This document shows, piece after piece, positions 44,776 to 54,508 of a stretch of DNA of 64,000 bases. Numbering within the stretch: the stretch's first letter is position 1; each line of letters begins with the position of its first letter. The notes beneath the pieces are model-generated. The model was not told where the DNA came from. It worked only from the letters and a program-made list of their open reading frames with translations, and made no database searches. Source of the DNA: Ruminococcus sp. (GTDB taxonomy: Bacteria; Bacillota; Clostridia; Oscillospirales; Ruminococcaceae); NCBI GenBank assembly GCA_015066665.1, contig SVNX01000005.1, positions 1 to 64,000 of the forward strand, in the 5' to 3' direction. The position numbers and the translations under genes were made by a program.

Positions 44776-45558
44776 TTAGCGGAAGATACTTTTGCAGCCG
44801 CCGCCGGCAAGAATGCATGTGCCGGACATGATCTCTCCGACATCGGACATGAGATAGCAGATAATATCGCCGATCTCCTCCGGACGGATCAGACGGCGGA
44901 TCGAATTGTCATTCCATGTTTTCCCAGGACGTACGCCGTCGGTAAAACCAGCAAGACTGCGCATCATGTCTGTATTGGTTGTGCCTGGCTCTACGCAGTT
45001 AAGCACAATGCCTCGTTCACAGAGATGCTTTCCATAAGCATGGACAATGCCGGAAATAGCGTTTTTTGTGACCTGATAAATGGACAGCAAGTCACGATGC
45101 GCACTGATCGAAGAAACAATGCAGATGTTGCCTTTGATCTTATTGGAATGCAGATAATTTGCAAAATTTCTCATCAGGAAGAAAACGCCTTTGAGGTTAA
45201 TGTTCATGACGCGATCCCAGTCAGCCTCTGAGATGTTGAAGCCTTTCCAGTTGCTGCCGTCAAAATCGACACCGCTGGAAATGACGAGACCATCCGGGAA
45301 TTCTCCCATTGCTGCTTTGGCTTTCTCAAAGAATTCAGTATGAGAATTGACATCAGCAATATCAAAGGACAAAGCAAACGCCTGCTGTTCTTCCTTCTTT
45401 TTCAGGGTTTTACATGCAGCTTGCAGTTTGCTCTCATTTCTGGAAGCGAGAATCACCTTGTGTGCACCAGCACTCAGTAATTTCTGTGCAGCAGCATATC
45501 CGATTCCGGTTGCGCCGCCGATGACAATTATGTTTTTGGGACGAAGTTGAATATTCAT
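44776..45558 (-). CDS. short-chain dehydrogenase/reductase in the glycan locus
   Basis: This encodes 260 residues. The dinucleotide motif is GGATGIGYAAAQKL, with the NNAG-equivalent ISSG, catalytic Ser in VSSISAHRD and the Tyr/Lys pair in YQVTKNA, so it should be an active NAD(P)-dependent oxidoreductase. It follows the pyruvyltransferase-MenD fusion by 17 bp in the same operon. I infer that it reduces or oxidises the product of the ThDP domain or a nucleotide sugar. The substrate cannot be told from the sequence. Confidence 0.9.
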   Translation of the reverse strand: MNIQLRPKNIIVIGGATGIGYAAAQKLLSAGAHKVILASRNESKLQAACKTLKKKEEQQAFALSFDIADVNSHTEFFEKAKAAMGEFPDGLVISSGVDFDGSNWKGFNISEADWDRVMNINLKGVFFLMRNFANYLHSNKIKGNICIVSSISAHRDLLSIYQVTKNAISGIVHAYGKHLCERGIVLNCVEPGTTNTDMMRSLAGFTDGVRPGKTWNDNSIRRLIRPEEIGDIICYLMSDVGEIMSGTCILAGGGCKSIFR

Positions 45559-45575
45559 GTCATATCCTCGGCTTT

Positions 45576-48365
45576 CTATTCGCAGAACACCTCAAAGAAG
45601 AGTGCCCTCTGCGGTTCAGTACTCAGGAAATACTTCAGCTTTTCTTCATATTCTTCAGGAGAACGTGCAGACATGTATTCAAATCCTGTGGATTCAACCC
45701 AGCCCTTGGCTTCTGTGTTGTGTACGGAAGAAATGGCACGAAGATTATGACTGCGCAGCAGGCCTGTGCCGTTGTTGTTGACCAGAAGAATACGGATATT
45801 TTTGTTGAGCTGCTTGTTCCAGATGCCGTTCATATCGTAGAAGAAGGAGAGGTCACCGACAAGCAGGAAGCAGAGCTTATCCTTTACAACAGAGCACTGA
45901 CCCATGAAAGTGGAAGTGCAGCCATCGATACCATTTGTACCCATGTTGCAGAATACATCGACAGAAGGATCCATTGTATATCTTCTGCAGTCAAAGAAGC
46001 TCTGGCCTACGCCAAGATGGAGGAGAGAGCCAGCAGGAATAGCAGGAATAAATTTGCTCTGTACAAAATGTGCGTTGTATTTATTGATGGCAGGAGCGGC
46101 ATATTTTTCTGTCATGGTCTTCCACTGGTTGAAGTAAACACCGTTATTGGCGCTGTCTCCAGCATGCTTTGCGAAGAACTCGAAGAAATAATCCTGGGAT
46201 GCTTCAATGACAGACGAAAGACGGAAGTAGAAATCCTTTACCTTTCCATCCGGTGTAACGCTCCAATGACGGATACTGCGGGGGCCACTGCGTACTTTGA
46301 AGGTGAGCGGGTCATTCATCAAGCGCTTGCCGCCGACAGTGATGAGGATGTCGGGGGAGAGATGTTCATTGAACTCTGCATTGGAAATGGCCTGAAGCAT
46401 ATTATAGGGCTTCAAAGAATATGCACAATCCAGATTGGAGATAAAGTCAGTTACGATCACGCAGTTGTACTTGGAAGCGAATGCTTCAATGTTCTTGCGC
46501 TGTTGTTCTGTAGGCTTTGCATTCTGACCATAAACAATCAGCACGCGGGGGGATTTCTTGAGAGCATTGACCCATCTCATCATGGCTGCATCACCGTCGC
46601 TCGTTGTGACACGCAGCAGATGCGGATTTACATGGGGCAGGAGGGACCAGTACTCTCTGGGCAGACGTGCACCGATCGTAATGTTTTCGATGGACATATT
46701 GATATGCACAGGGCCGAAACCATTGTGTGTGGACTCAAGAATGCAGTCAGAGATATCACGTCTTGTCTGGTAATCGGCATGGAAACTATCGCCCTCGGGG
46801 AGGGAAATTGCTTTTTTGACAACACCGTTGAATACGTTCTTCTGCGGAATTGTCTGATCTTCGCCCTGCTCGTGGTATACTTCACGTCTGTCCGCAGTGA
46901 TCATAATCAGCGGGACACCGGTGTAGTAAGCTTCGGTCACAGCGGGGAGATAGTTGCTCACAGCAGTACCGCTTGTGCAGACACAGGCAACAGGCTCCTG
47001 AAGCTGTGCGGCAATACCAAGGCCAAAATAGGCGGCACTTCGTTCATCTGTCACACGATGGAGTGTGAAGGTGCCCTCGTTGTATTCGAACATTCTGATC
47101 AGGGGCACATCTCTGCCGCCGGGAGAAAGAACAACATGCTTAACGCCGTAATCACGAAGCAGTGTAGCCAGCATTCTGATTTTTTTGTAGTCGGGGTTTT
47201 TATTCAGGAGCTCAGCCTCATGTCCATATTGCTTGATTTTGTCATACTCCACAATACTGCGGCTTTTCGGCATGTTCTTCTTCTCTTCTGATCTGGGAGT
47301 ATCCAGGGACTGATTGAAGCGAGCAAAACTCTCGGCCTTTTCTTTTGCAAGAATAGCATTGAATTTGTCGTAGTCGATGGGATCAAAGATCTTATCAGAT
47401 TTGTAAATCTCATTGGGATCCGCAAGCAGCTTGTGGTTGAGCTTGAAGAGGTTGAACAGATGAGTGAATCTTGTCAGACCTCTGCCGGCATTGGAAATGG
47501 TGATCAGATTCTTGTTGTAGATCATGCCGAAGCACGCACCATGGTGAGAATCAGTAATCAGCATTTTGCAGTGCTTAATGTAATACACAAACTCTTCGAT
47601 AGAGGCATTTTCCTTCAGGTCGCCTGTATGCCAGTTGCCTTTCTGTCTATTGACAGATTTCATATCCAGAACGGATACAATTCTGGCACCGAGCTTTTCG
47701 GCAGCATACTGAACTGCCTTCTGCTTTTCTTCATTTACGTCGAGAATATAGCTGAAGATGAAATTATCATCCGGTTCAAGCTGACCGCAGCTGTCGGCCA
47801 GCAGGTCATAGTTTTCTCTTTCACAAAGGAATACAGGATCCAGGTCACGCTTTACATCCAGGCCAAAGGACTGTTTGCAGGCTTCGATACCGGAGGCCTC
47901 TCTGACAGAAATATAGTCAAAGCTGTTCAGCAGGGTATGGATATAAGCCTTCTGATCATCTGTACCGTTGAAGCTTGCATTGCCGAAGGAAGTGGAATAG
48001 GCAATCTTCTTTTTGGAATTGTCTGCGAAATCGAGGAAGAAGGTATAACCGAGCAGATCGACTGCGAGTTTTGTCCAGAGCTGATCAGAACCGAGCATAA
48101 AAATGTCACAAAGATCATTATATTCCGGATTATTCTCGATCGGTCTGACATCGGACATAGGGAAATATCTTGTAATGAAATCGATTGTCTTCTTTGTCTC
48201 AGGTTCCCAAGGAGTTCTGTTCAGTTTGGAAATCTGAAGCATAACAGAACTGAGGCCTTTGTCCTGCAGGATTTTTCCAAGTGCATAATATGTCAGTGCA
48301 CTGCCGTAATTGGAAGCAAACCACCAACCCACAATGCCCACATCATAATGTTTGTTTTTTTCCAT
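45576..48365 (-). CDS. fusion: polysaccharide pyruvyltransferase + MenD-like ThDP enzyme
   Basis: This encodes 929 residues behind CGGAGTG. Residues 1 to about 340 are a polysaccharide pyruvyltransferase-like domain (GWWFASNYGSALTYYALG, MLGSDQLW, TDSHHGACFGMIY). Residues about 390-929 are a complete MenD-like thiamine-diphosphate enzyme: a PYR domain with VLSPGGRDVPL and the activating Glu in TDERSAAYFGLGIA, a central domain, and a PP domain with GTNGIDG and the cofactor motif GDLSFFYDMNG...NNNG. MenD normally joins 2-oxoglutarate to isochorismate. The NRG Arg of MenD reads NMG here. No other menaquinone gene is nearby, so a role in modifying the surface glycan is inferred. Confidence 0.88.
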   Translation of the reverse strand: MEKNKHYDVGIVGWWFASNYGSALTYYALGKILQDKGLSSVMLQISKLNRTPWEPETKKTIDFITRYFPMSDVRPIENNPEYNDLCDIFMLGSDQLWTKLAVDLLGYTFFLDFADNSKKKIAYSTSFGNASFNGTDDQKAYIHTLLNSFDYISVREASGIEACKQSFGLDVKRDLDPVFLCERENYDLLADSCGQLEPDDNFIFSYILDVNEEKQKAVQYAAEKLGARIVSVLDMKSVNRQKGNWHTGDLKENASIEEFVYYIKHCKMLITDSHHGACFGMIYNKNLITISNAGRGLTRFTHLFNLFKLNHKLLADPNEIYKSDKIFDPIDYDKFNAILAKEKAESFARFNQSLDTPRSEEKKNMPKSRSIVEYDKIKQYGHEAELLNKNPDYKKIRMLATLLRDYGVKHVVLSPGGRDVPLIRMFEYNEGTFTLHRVTDERSAAYFGLGIAAQLQEPVACVCTSGTAVSNYLPAVTEAYYTGVPLIMITADRREVYHEQGEDQTIPQKNVFNGVVKKAISLPEGDSFHADYQTRRDISDCILESTHNGFGPVHINMSIENITIGARLPREYWSLLPHVNPHLLRVTTSDGDAAMMRWVNALKKSPRVLIVYGQNAKPTEQQRKNIEAFASKYNCVIVTDFISNLDCAYSLKPYNMLQAISNAEFNEHLSPDILITVGGKRLMNDPLTFKVRSGPRSIRHWSVTPDGKVKDFYFRLSSVIEASQDYFFEFFAKHAGDSANNGVYFNQWKTMTEKYAAPAINKYNAHFVQSKFIPAIPAGSLLHLGVGQSFFDCRRYTMDPSVDVFCNMGTNGIDGCTSTFMGQCSVVKDKLCFLLVGDLSFFYDMNGIWNKQLNKNIRILLVNNNGTGLLRSHNLRAISSVHNTEAKGWVESTGFEYMSARSPEEYEEKLKYFLSTEPQRALFFEVFCE

Positions 48366-48413
48366 AATTCACTCCGTTCTCAGCGGCAGAAGCCGCTGGA
48401 TATTCAAATCGGA

Positions 48414-51089
48414 TTACTTGCTTGTCTGATCTGCCTTTTTTGCAGTTGCAGCGGACTTGCTGTCTGCGGCAGATGTCTTATCGGCATCAGCAGTTTTGGT
48501 GTCGGCAGATGCGTCACTGTCTTTCTTTACGGATGTATTCTTTTCGGAACTGCTTTCAGTTTTTTTAGTCTCAGAGGAAGAGTCGGAGGTGTTAACCTTT
48601 TTATTGCTCTTTACTTCGGACTTGAGGAACTTTTCCTTCTTGGAGGCCTTCTTCTTCTGTTCAGCGCCTTCCTCGGAAGAATCAACGTCAAATTCAAATC
48701 CATTCACCTTTTCCAGGTTTTCAATGATCATGGGCATGTACCACAGCTTGTCATCATTATACTTCTTGATGACTTCCTGTGTATACCACATGGTCTTCTG
48801 GTTAACGGCAGCCTGGTTGCGGAGCATGTTCTGGAGTTCGTTGATCTGCTGCTGCAGGAGGTCAATGCTTCTCTGCTGCATATTGATCTGGTTCATCAGC
48901 TGCGTGGACTGATACAGGAAAGTGTTTCTGGACGGCGGAATGATTCTGGAGATGAAGTGCTTGAACTTTGTGCCGAAGCTGTGCTCCTTCTTGTACTGCT
49001 TCACCACTTCCAGACAGTAGTTCCAGAAGCCCTGGCTGTTGGCGGCAGCTTCCGTGGATACTGCATCCAGACCAAAGGACTTCATGACATTGACGAATTC
49101 GATGATGTATTCTGTCTTCTGGGGCTGAGGACAATTGTCGATGCAGCCGAAGATGAAGTCACAGCTGTACTGGAAGAGATTGCCGGACGGCTTGATGCCG
49201 TTTGCCTTGGACACTGTCAGCAGCTGCTTGAGAATACGCATCTGCTCGCGTGTGAATACGTTATAGTCCTTGGAGATCTGATTCATCAGGGAGTCCGTAT
49301 TGAAGTGACGGTAGTTGTAGAGCTTGTCGGAGATGACAGCAATGCCCTTGAACTTGATGACAGCTTCATACATGAACAGTGCGTCCTCACCGTACTTGAA
49401 TGCGGGATTGAAGCGGAGGGACTTAGCGTTGAGGAACTCTCTCTTGAAGCAGCAGCGCCAGCTGTACACCTTGAGGTAGGGCTTGGTCAGCAGCTCAGTA
49501 TCGGTTACCTTATCATAATAAGTATTGGGAGTTGTCAGAACATGATAGTGCCAGTCGCTTGCCTTGGGCACTTCGGGGAAGAGGTGTGTGCCGAAGATGA
49601 CAGCGTCGGGATTCTTTCTCTTAGTAATTTCCTTGTAGATTCTCTCGCAGGTGTTGGGCGCATAGTAGTCATCGGAATCCAGGAACAGGATGTACTGACC
49701 GATGGCGGTGTCAATGCCGACATTTCTGGTTTCAGCGGGTCCCTTATTTGTCTGGTTGATGATCATGATGCGGGGATCAATCTCTGCATACTGCTCCATG
49801 ATGGAGAGGGAGTGGTCAGTGGAACCGTCGTTGATGCAGATAACCTCAATGTTCTCATAAGTCTGCAGCAGAATGCTGTCGAGACAGGAGGAGAGGAACT
49901 TCTCGTTATTGTAAACGGGAATGATGACGGAGAAAGTGGGCTTGGTCTTCTTAGCCTTCTGTGCAGCCTTAACGCTTTCTGCGTTGTTCAGTGCGGTAAT
50001 CGGGGTTTTGTAAGTGAAGGTATGACCGATCTGCTCATAACGCTCCACGTTACGCCACATATGGTACTCATAAGGATCGTTTGCAATTCTGTTGATGTCT
50101 CTCTTCTTCCACCATGCGGCGCCGAAGTTGAGGCCGTCAATGCCGATGGTCTCGATGATTTCAGAGAACCATTCAGACATATCCTGAATGAAGGAATAAC
50201 GCATTTTGGTGCTCAGACGCTCATACATCCAGATGCAGGTATCATAGAATGCAGCACCATAGATGGGATACAGCTTGTCCTTGCTCTCGGGATGCTCTGT
50301 GATGAATTTCTTGATCTCATTGTACTCATCGCAGATGCAGTACGCCTTCTTGTCGGCGTTGTTAACGGAGGAATTCTCATTGTCCTGTCTGTAGTGCAGG
50401 AATGCATCGTACAGGCAGACCATGCGTTCTGCACTGGAATAAACCTTGAAGGTGAAGGAAGTATCCTGGAAGGAAGCACCGGGAGTCGGCAGGAAGCCGA
50501 TCTCATTTTCATCAAGGAAGGTTTTCTTATAAATTGCGGACCAGATGGAGGGCTTTCTGCCGAAGAGAGAACCGTTGTCATATTCATAGGGACGGATGAC
50601 CTTGTTGCATTCTTCCTTCTTGAAGTATTCGTGCAGTTCATTCTTTTCGGGATTGCTCCAGTAGAACCAGAAGTTGGACTTGACAACATCTGCCTCATAC
50701 TCAATGGCAGTTTCATAGAGCTTTTCAAACATGCCGGGTTCAATAAAGTCGTCGCTCTCTACGATACCGATGTACTCACCGGTTGCCATAGCAAAACCCT
50801 TGTTCATGGAATCGCCGTAGCCGCTGTTGGGCTTGTCGATGATCTTGATTCGGCTGTCCTTGGCCGCATAGGACTGGATGATGCCGAGTGTGTTATCTTT
50901 GGAACCGTCATTGACGCAGATGATTTCGATGTCTTTGAATGTCTGGTTGACGATGCTGCTGAGGCATTCGTCAAGATAGGCTTCCACATTACAGCAGGGA
51001 ACAACAATAGAAAGTTTGACCTTTCCGGTGCTGGTGGATTCAGAAAGCTGCTCTTTCTTCACGATTTTAGACGTTTTCATGTTTTCCAT
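48414..51089 (-). CDS. tandem GT-A (GT2) glycosyltransferase with coiled-coil and charged tail
   Basis: This encodes 891 residues, with the start at the ATG behind GGAGGG. Two GT2 catalytic domains occur in one chain. The first (about 25-340) has LSIVVPCCNVEAYLDEC, VNDGSKDN and ESDD. The second (about 385-690) has FSVIIPVYNNEKFLSSC, INDGSTDHS and LDSDDYY. Both keep the metal-binding DxD equivalent. A coiled coil (about 725-775, Gln-rich) and a Lys/Ser/Ala/Asp-rich tail of about 90 residues follow. Two catalytic units could build a repeating two-sugar polymer at the cytoplasmic membrane face. It leads the operon with the pyruvyltransferase-MenD fusion. Confidence 0.92.
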   Translation of the reverse strand: MENMKTSKIVKKEQLSESTSTGKVKLSIVVPCCNVEAYLDECLSSIVNQTFKDIEIICVNDGSKDNTLGIIQSYAAKDSRIKIIDKPNSGYGDSMNKGFAMATGEYIGIVESDDFIEPGMFEKLYETAIEYEADVVKSNFWFYWSNPEKNELHEYFKKEECNKVIRPYEYDNGSLFGRKPSIWSAIYKKTFLDENEIGFLPTPGASFQDTSFTFKVYSSAERMVCLYDAFLHYRQDNENSSVNNADKKAYCICDEYNEIKKFITEHPESKDKLYPIYGAAFYDTCIWMYERLSTKMRYSFIQDMSEWFSEIIETIGIDGLNFGAAWWKKRDINRIANDPYEYHMWRNVERYEQIGHTFTYKTPITALNNAESVKAAQKAKKTKPTFSVIIPVYNNEKFLSSCLDSILLQTYENIEVICINDGSTDHSLSIMEQYAEIDPRIMIINQTNKGPAETRNVGIDTAIGQYILFLDSDDYYAPNTCERIYKEITKRKNPDAVIFGTHLFPEVPKASDWHYHVLTTPNTYYDKVTDTELLTKPYLKVYSWRCCFKREFLNAKSLRFNPAFKYGEDALFMYEAVIKFKGIAVISDKLYNYRHFNTDSLMNQISKDYNVFTREQMRILKQLLTVSKANGIKPSGNLFQYSCDFIFGCIDNCPQPQKTEYIIEFVNVMKSFGLDAVSTEAAANSQGFWNYCLEVVKQYKKEHSFGTKFKHFISRIIPPSRNTFLYQSTQLMNQINMQQRSIDLLQQQINELQNMLRNQAAVNQKTMWYTQEVIKKYNDDKLWYMPMIIENLEKVNGFEFDVDSSEEGAEQKKKASKKEKFLKSEVKSNKKVNTSDSSSETKKTESSSEKNTSVKKDSDASADTKTADADKTSAADSKSAATAKKADQTSK

Positions 51090-51164
51090 TTTACCCTCCG
51101 AATACGTTCTTTTCATTTCTTTTGCAATTTATCTTGCAACCGGGTACAAAAACCCACTATTACA

Positions 51165-51193
51165 ATTATACTATATTCGCAGGACGTTGTCAA
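51165..51193 (-). promoter_or_regulatory. consensus promoter of the tandem GT2 operon
   Basis: On the minus strand TTGACA (51193-51188) and TATAAT (51170-51165) are 17 bp apart. The 51194-51327 stretch toward glf shows no gene. Confidence 0.93.
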
Positions 51194-51327
51194 GGCTATT
51201 TTTAGGCTAATCAGGGCGCCAAAACGGCCAGAAAATTGTGCAAAACGTCACTTTTGGGATTGGAGGAAGAAGCTTTCTTGAATATTACATATAGTATATC
51301 ACGGGAGCGTTCCGGAGTTCTGCAAAC

Positions 51328-51358
51328 AGAAAATCCCCTGTCAATCTGACAGGGGATT
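51328..51358 (-). terminator. Rho-independent terminator after glf
   Basis: On the minus strand a perfect 12-bp stem (AATCCCCTGTCA / TGACAGGGGATT) with a 3-nt loop is followed by TTTC. Confidence 0.9.
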
Positions 51359-51364
51359 GGAATC

Positions 51365-52522
51365 TTACTCGCCAAACTCAGTCTTCACCGCATCAAGTGC
51401 TGCCATGATGCAGTCGTCCATATCGTAGTACTTGTACAGACCCAGACGGCCGCCGAAGATGACATTCTCTTCTGCGTCGGCCAGTGCCTTGTACTCGGCA
51501 TAGAGCGCAGTGTTCTTCTCGTCGTTAACGGGATAGTAGGGATCCATGCCTTCCTTCCACTCAGTGGAGAACTCCTTGGAGATCACGGTCTTTGCTGTGT
51601 CGGCATAGCTTTCGATCTCGAAGAACTTGTGCTCGATGATTCTTGTCCAGGGACGGTCGTGGGATGTGTAGTTCACAACAGCATTGCCCTGGTAGTTGTC
51701 GGTGTCGTGCACCTCATTCTCGAAGTATACGGTTCTCCAGTTGAGACGGCCGAGCTTGTAATCGAAGAATGCGTCAACCTGACCGGTGTAGACGGTCTTG
51801 CCGAAGGTGATGTCAGTGGACTTCACGAAATCGAAGTAATCTGTTTCGAGCAGTACGTCGATCTTTTCATCTGCGAGCATCTTCTCAACGATCTGTGTAT
51901 AGCCGCCGATCGGAATGCCCTGGTAGCGGTCGTTAAAGTAGTTGTTATCAAAACGGAAACGGAAGGGCAGACGCTGGATGGTGCTGGCGGGCAGATCCTT
52001 GCAGTCACGCTGCCACTGCTTCTCGGTGTATTCCTTAACGAGCTTTGTGAACACGGTCTTGCTCAGACGCATGCCCTGCTCCTCGAGGTTCTTGGGCTCA
52101 CCTGTGATGCCGCACTCGTCGATCTCCTTCTGGATGGCAGCCTTTGCCTCGGCCGGTGTCTTGGTGCCGAAGAGCTGGTAGAAGGTGTTCATGTTGAAGG
52201 GCAGGTTGTACATCTCATCCGCATCAGTCTCGGGATTGTGATAGATGGCCACGGGGGCGTTGATGTAGTTGTTGAACTCACAGAACTGGTTCACATAATC
52301 CCAGATCTTCTTGTCATGGGTGTGGAAAATGTGCGCACCATAGACATGCAGGCTGATGCCCTCCAGACCCTCTTCGGTCAGCTTCTCGGTGTAGATGTTG
52401 CCGGCCACATTGGGACGCTTGTCGATGACGAGACATGTCTTGCCTCTCTTGGCAGCCTCGTAGGCGAAGGTTGCACCGAACAGACCGGTGCCGACGATCA
52501 GATAATCATAGCTTGTTCTCAT
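51365..52522 (-). CDS. glf: UDP-galactopyranose mutase
   Basis: This encodes 385 residues behind AAAGGA. The FAD-binding start YDYLIVGTGLFGATFAYEA, the VIDKRPNVAGN segment, YGAHIFHTHD and the C-terminal FGGRLGLYKYYDMDD with substrate-binding Arg are all present. It converts UDP-Galp to UDP-Galf, the donor for galactofuranosyltransferases. The GlfT2-like gene directly upstream in the same operon fits this. It shows that the locus makes a galactofuranose-containing glycan. Confidence 0.98.
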   Translation of the reverse strand: MRTSYDYLIVGTGLFGATFAYEAAKRGKTCLVIDKRPNVAGNIYTEKLTEEGLEGISLHVYGAHIFHTHDKKIWDYVNQFCEFNNYINAPVAIYHNPETDADEMYNLPFNMNTFYQLFGTKTPAEAKAAIQKEIDECGITGEPKNLEEQGMRLSKTVFTKLVKEYTEKQWQRDCKDLPASTIQRLPFRFRFDNNYFNDRYQGIPIGGYTQIVEKMLADEKIDVLLETDYFDFVKSTDITFGKTVYTGQVDAFFDYKLGRLNWRTVYFENEVHDTDNYQGNAVVNYTSHDRPWTRIIEHKFFEIESYADTAKTVISKEFSTEWKEGMDPYYPVNDEKNTALYAEYKALADAEENVIFGGRLGLYKYYDMDDCIMAALDAVKTEFGE

Positions 52523-52568
52523 GTTTCAAATTCCTTTCTCTTAAGTATATTGCATTGATGGGAGTCCA

Positions 52569-54374
52569 TCAGTGAATGTCCAGATAGGTTTTCCAGAAGG
52601 ACAGCGTCCGGAGCTTCGGGCTGTTTTCCGCATAGTCCTGAATCACGCTGTCGTAGTCCTTGTCGATGCGTTCCTCCAGTGCCTTGAGTCTGGCAAGGCA
52701 GGCCTTGGCTTCTTCGGGATCACGGCGGGTTACAAAGGCCTTGCCGCTCTGCGCATCGTAATTGAGCACAGTCTCCGTACGGTAGACGGAAATCTGCTTG
52801 GCACCTTCCATGGGAATGATGGCAAGCTCATGCACGGGGGAGAGCCAGGTACCGTTGAGTGTCCGGTTGGCAAGTGCACGGTGGAAGAGATCCGAAGGCT
52901 GCTCGGCCTCAAGTGTTTTTTCATAGAGTGCCTGATCGAAAGGCACATCCAGTTCCCCGACGGGACGCGGCTGGTAGCCGTTCTGCATGACCCATTGGTG
53001 CAGTGCTTCACCGTCCTGCTTGAGGAGCCAGTTGACACCGGACAGGAAATCCTCAGCGCCCTTCATAAGGAGCGCAGCGGTGCGATAGCGATACAAACGC
53101 AGCTCGTAGCGGACATAACCGCCCAGGAGGGCTTTATATTCGGCAAGCGGCATGGAAATGCCGTGTGCGGCATTCAGGATCATGCGATTTCGCAGGATAT
53201 AATAGCTTGCAGCGGAAGAATACTTGTTTTCAAACGGCTCATGCCAGACGCAGATGCCGTTGAGCAGAATCAGGTGCTCCATATTCCGCAGGCCGTATTC
53301 CACATCATCGCCGCGGAAGAAGAAGGGCATGGGGAGATTGTCATTCTCCGGAAGTGCGGCCGGAAATGCACAGTACCACCAGGCGTTGTAATCCGGCTTG
53401 GATTCAGTTTCGTTGCGCAGGCAGCACATCAGGTCACGCATGTCAAAGCCCTTGTTTCCGGAGATCAGATCGCCCTGATTCCAGAAAGCACCGGATTCCA
53501 CCTGCACATAGCGGTCATCCAGACGCAGCATAGCACCGCCGATGAAGGCACTGCGGTAGAAGTCCTTTGCATAGGCAAGCAGGGCACAGGTGCGGAAGAG
53601 TGCTTCGGGTTCAAAGACAATGTCATCATCCGAGATCAGAATATGCGTAATGCCAAGGCTTTCACGGACTTTTCCGATTTCGATCATACCGCGTGCGAAT
53701 CCGCCGGAGCCGCCGACATTCTTGTTGCGGAACAGATGGATGTGCTCACTCTTGACAGCGTCTTCCTCGAGGGAGCCGGCATTGTCGATCACGAAGATCT
53801 CGAGCTTATCGTGCAGCCATGCGTCCGGATCTTCCAGAAAATGCCGCTTGAGGAGCGAGAGATTGTTCAGAACGAAGGCCTCTCTGCGGAAGGTGCAGAT
53901 ATTGAGGGCGATGCGCGGTGACCGCAGGGGCACAGCATCGGTTGTATAGCTGCCGCCGTAGAATATGGTCGGTTCCGTTGTTTCCAGTGCAAAGCAGTAC
54001 ATGCCTGCTGTCTGCGCTTCGGGAAACGCAGCGGAAAACGCAGCGGGTTCATCGGCATCCGTGCGGCAGAGAAGAGTCTCATGGGAGAGACTGGTAATGC
54101 TGTCGCCGTTCAGCACACGGGACATCAGCACAAGACGTGCCGCACCGCAGAGCCGTACATTCAGCGTGACAGCACCGATTTCTGTGTATTTTTTCCATTT
54201 CTCAATGGACAGCCCATTGAAGTAGGTGTCGAACAGAATCGTTGTGTTGGCCGGAATGCAAAGGCCGCCGTCATCGGCTGTACAGAGAGCCGTCCCTTCC
54301 GGACAGCGGTAATACATCGCCTCCTCCATGCAGGTGTCTGGCGATGGCAGAAGAAGATTCTGAATTGTCGGCAT
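52569..54374 (-). CDS. GlfT2-like galactofuranosyltransferase (GT2), copy A
   Basis: This encodes 601 residues, starting at the ATG behind GGAGGG. As in mycobacterial GlfT2, an N-terminal beta-sandwich (about 1-150) precedes a GT-A domain (about 160-400) and a helical C-terminal domain. Visible motifs are NICTFRREAFVLNN, NVGGSGGFARGM, the metal-binding SDDD, a W-W pair (NAWWYCAFP) and the GDDVEYGLR/WHEPFENKYS catalytic region. It probably polymerises Galf from UDP-Galf made by the next gene, glf. It has a separate promoter from the exporter genes. Confidence 0.92.
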   Translation of the reverse strand: MPTIQNLLLPSPDTCMEEAMYYRCPEGTALCTADDGGLCIPANTTILFDTYFNGLSIEKWKKYTEIGAVTLNVRLCGAARLVLMSRVLNGDSITSLSHETLLCRTDADEPAAFSAAFPEAQTAGMYCFALETTEPTIFYGGSYTTDAVPLRSPRIALNICTFRREAFVLNNLSLLKRHFLEDPDAWLHDKLEIFVIDNAGSLEEDAVKSEHIHLFRNKNVGGSGGFARGMIEIGKVRESLGITHILISDDDIVFEPEALFRTCALLAYAKDFYRSAFIGGAMLRLDDRYVQVESGAFWNQGDLISGNKGFDMRDLMCCLRNETESKPDYNAWWYCAFPAALPENDNLPMPFFFRGDDVEYGLRNMEHLILLNGICVWHEPFENKYSSAASYYILRNRMILNAAHGISMPLAEYKALLGGYVRYELRLYRYRTAALLMKGAEDFLSGVNWLLKQDGEALHQWVMQNGYQPRPVGELDVPFDQALYEKTLEAEQPSDLFHRALANRTLNGTWLSPVHELAIIPMEGAKQISVYRTETVLNYDAQSGKAFVTRRDPEEAKACLARLKALEERIDKDYDSVIQDYAENSPKLRTLSFWKTYLDIH

Positions 54375-54402
54375 AGCATCCCTCCTTTTGCTCATTATTT
54401 CT

Positions 54403-54431
54403 ATTATACCATATCCATTCCGGAAATGCAA
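54403..54431 (-). promoter_or_regulatory. promoter of the GlfT2-like A - glf operon
   Basis: On the minus strand TTGCAT (54431-54426) and TATAAT (54408-54403) are 17 bp apart. Confidence 0.82.
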
Positions 54432-54463
54432 GGTTCATTGCGGAAGTTTATGCATCGTTCATG

Positions 54464-54493
54464 AAAAAAGAATGCCGCCCGCAGGCGGCATTC
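54464..54493 (-). terminator. Rho-independent terminator after wzt
   Basis: On the minus strand GAATGCCGCC / GGCGGCATTC pairs over 10 bp and is followed by six T residues. Confidence 0.92.
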
Positions 54494-54508
54494 ATGCAAT
54501 GTGAGATT

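Noticed and set aside
45576..47200. True menD for menaquinone
   Set aside because: No other men genes are nearby, the domain is fused to a pyruvyltransferase, and it sits within a glycan operon; the NRG Arg is changed.
47433..51281. A 1282-codon open frame on the plus strand
   Set aside because: It is antisense to the tandem GT2 and the pyruvyltransferase part, lacks a start signal and resembles no family; the minus-strand genes have clear domains.
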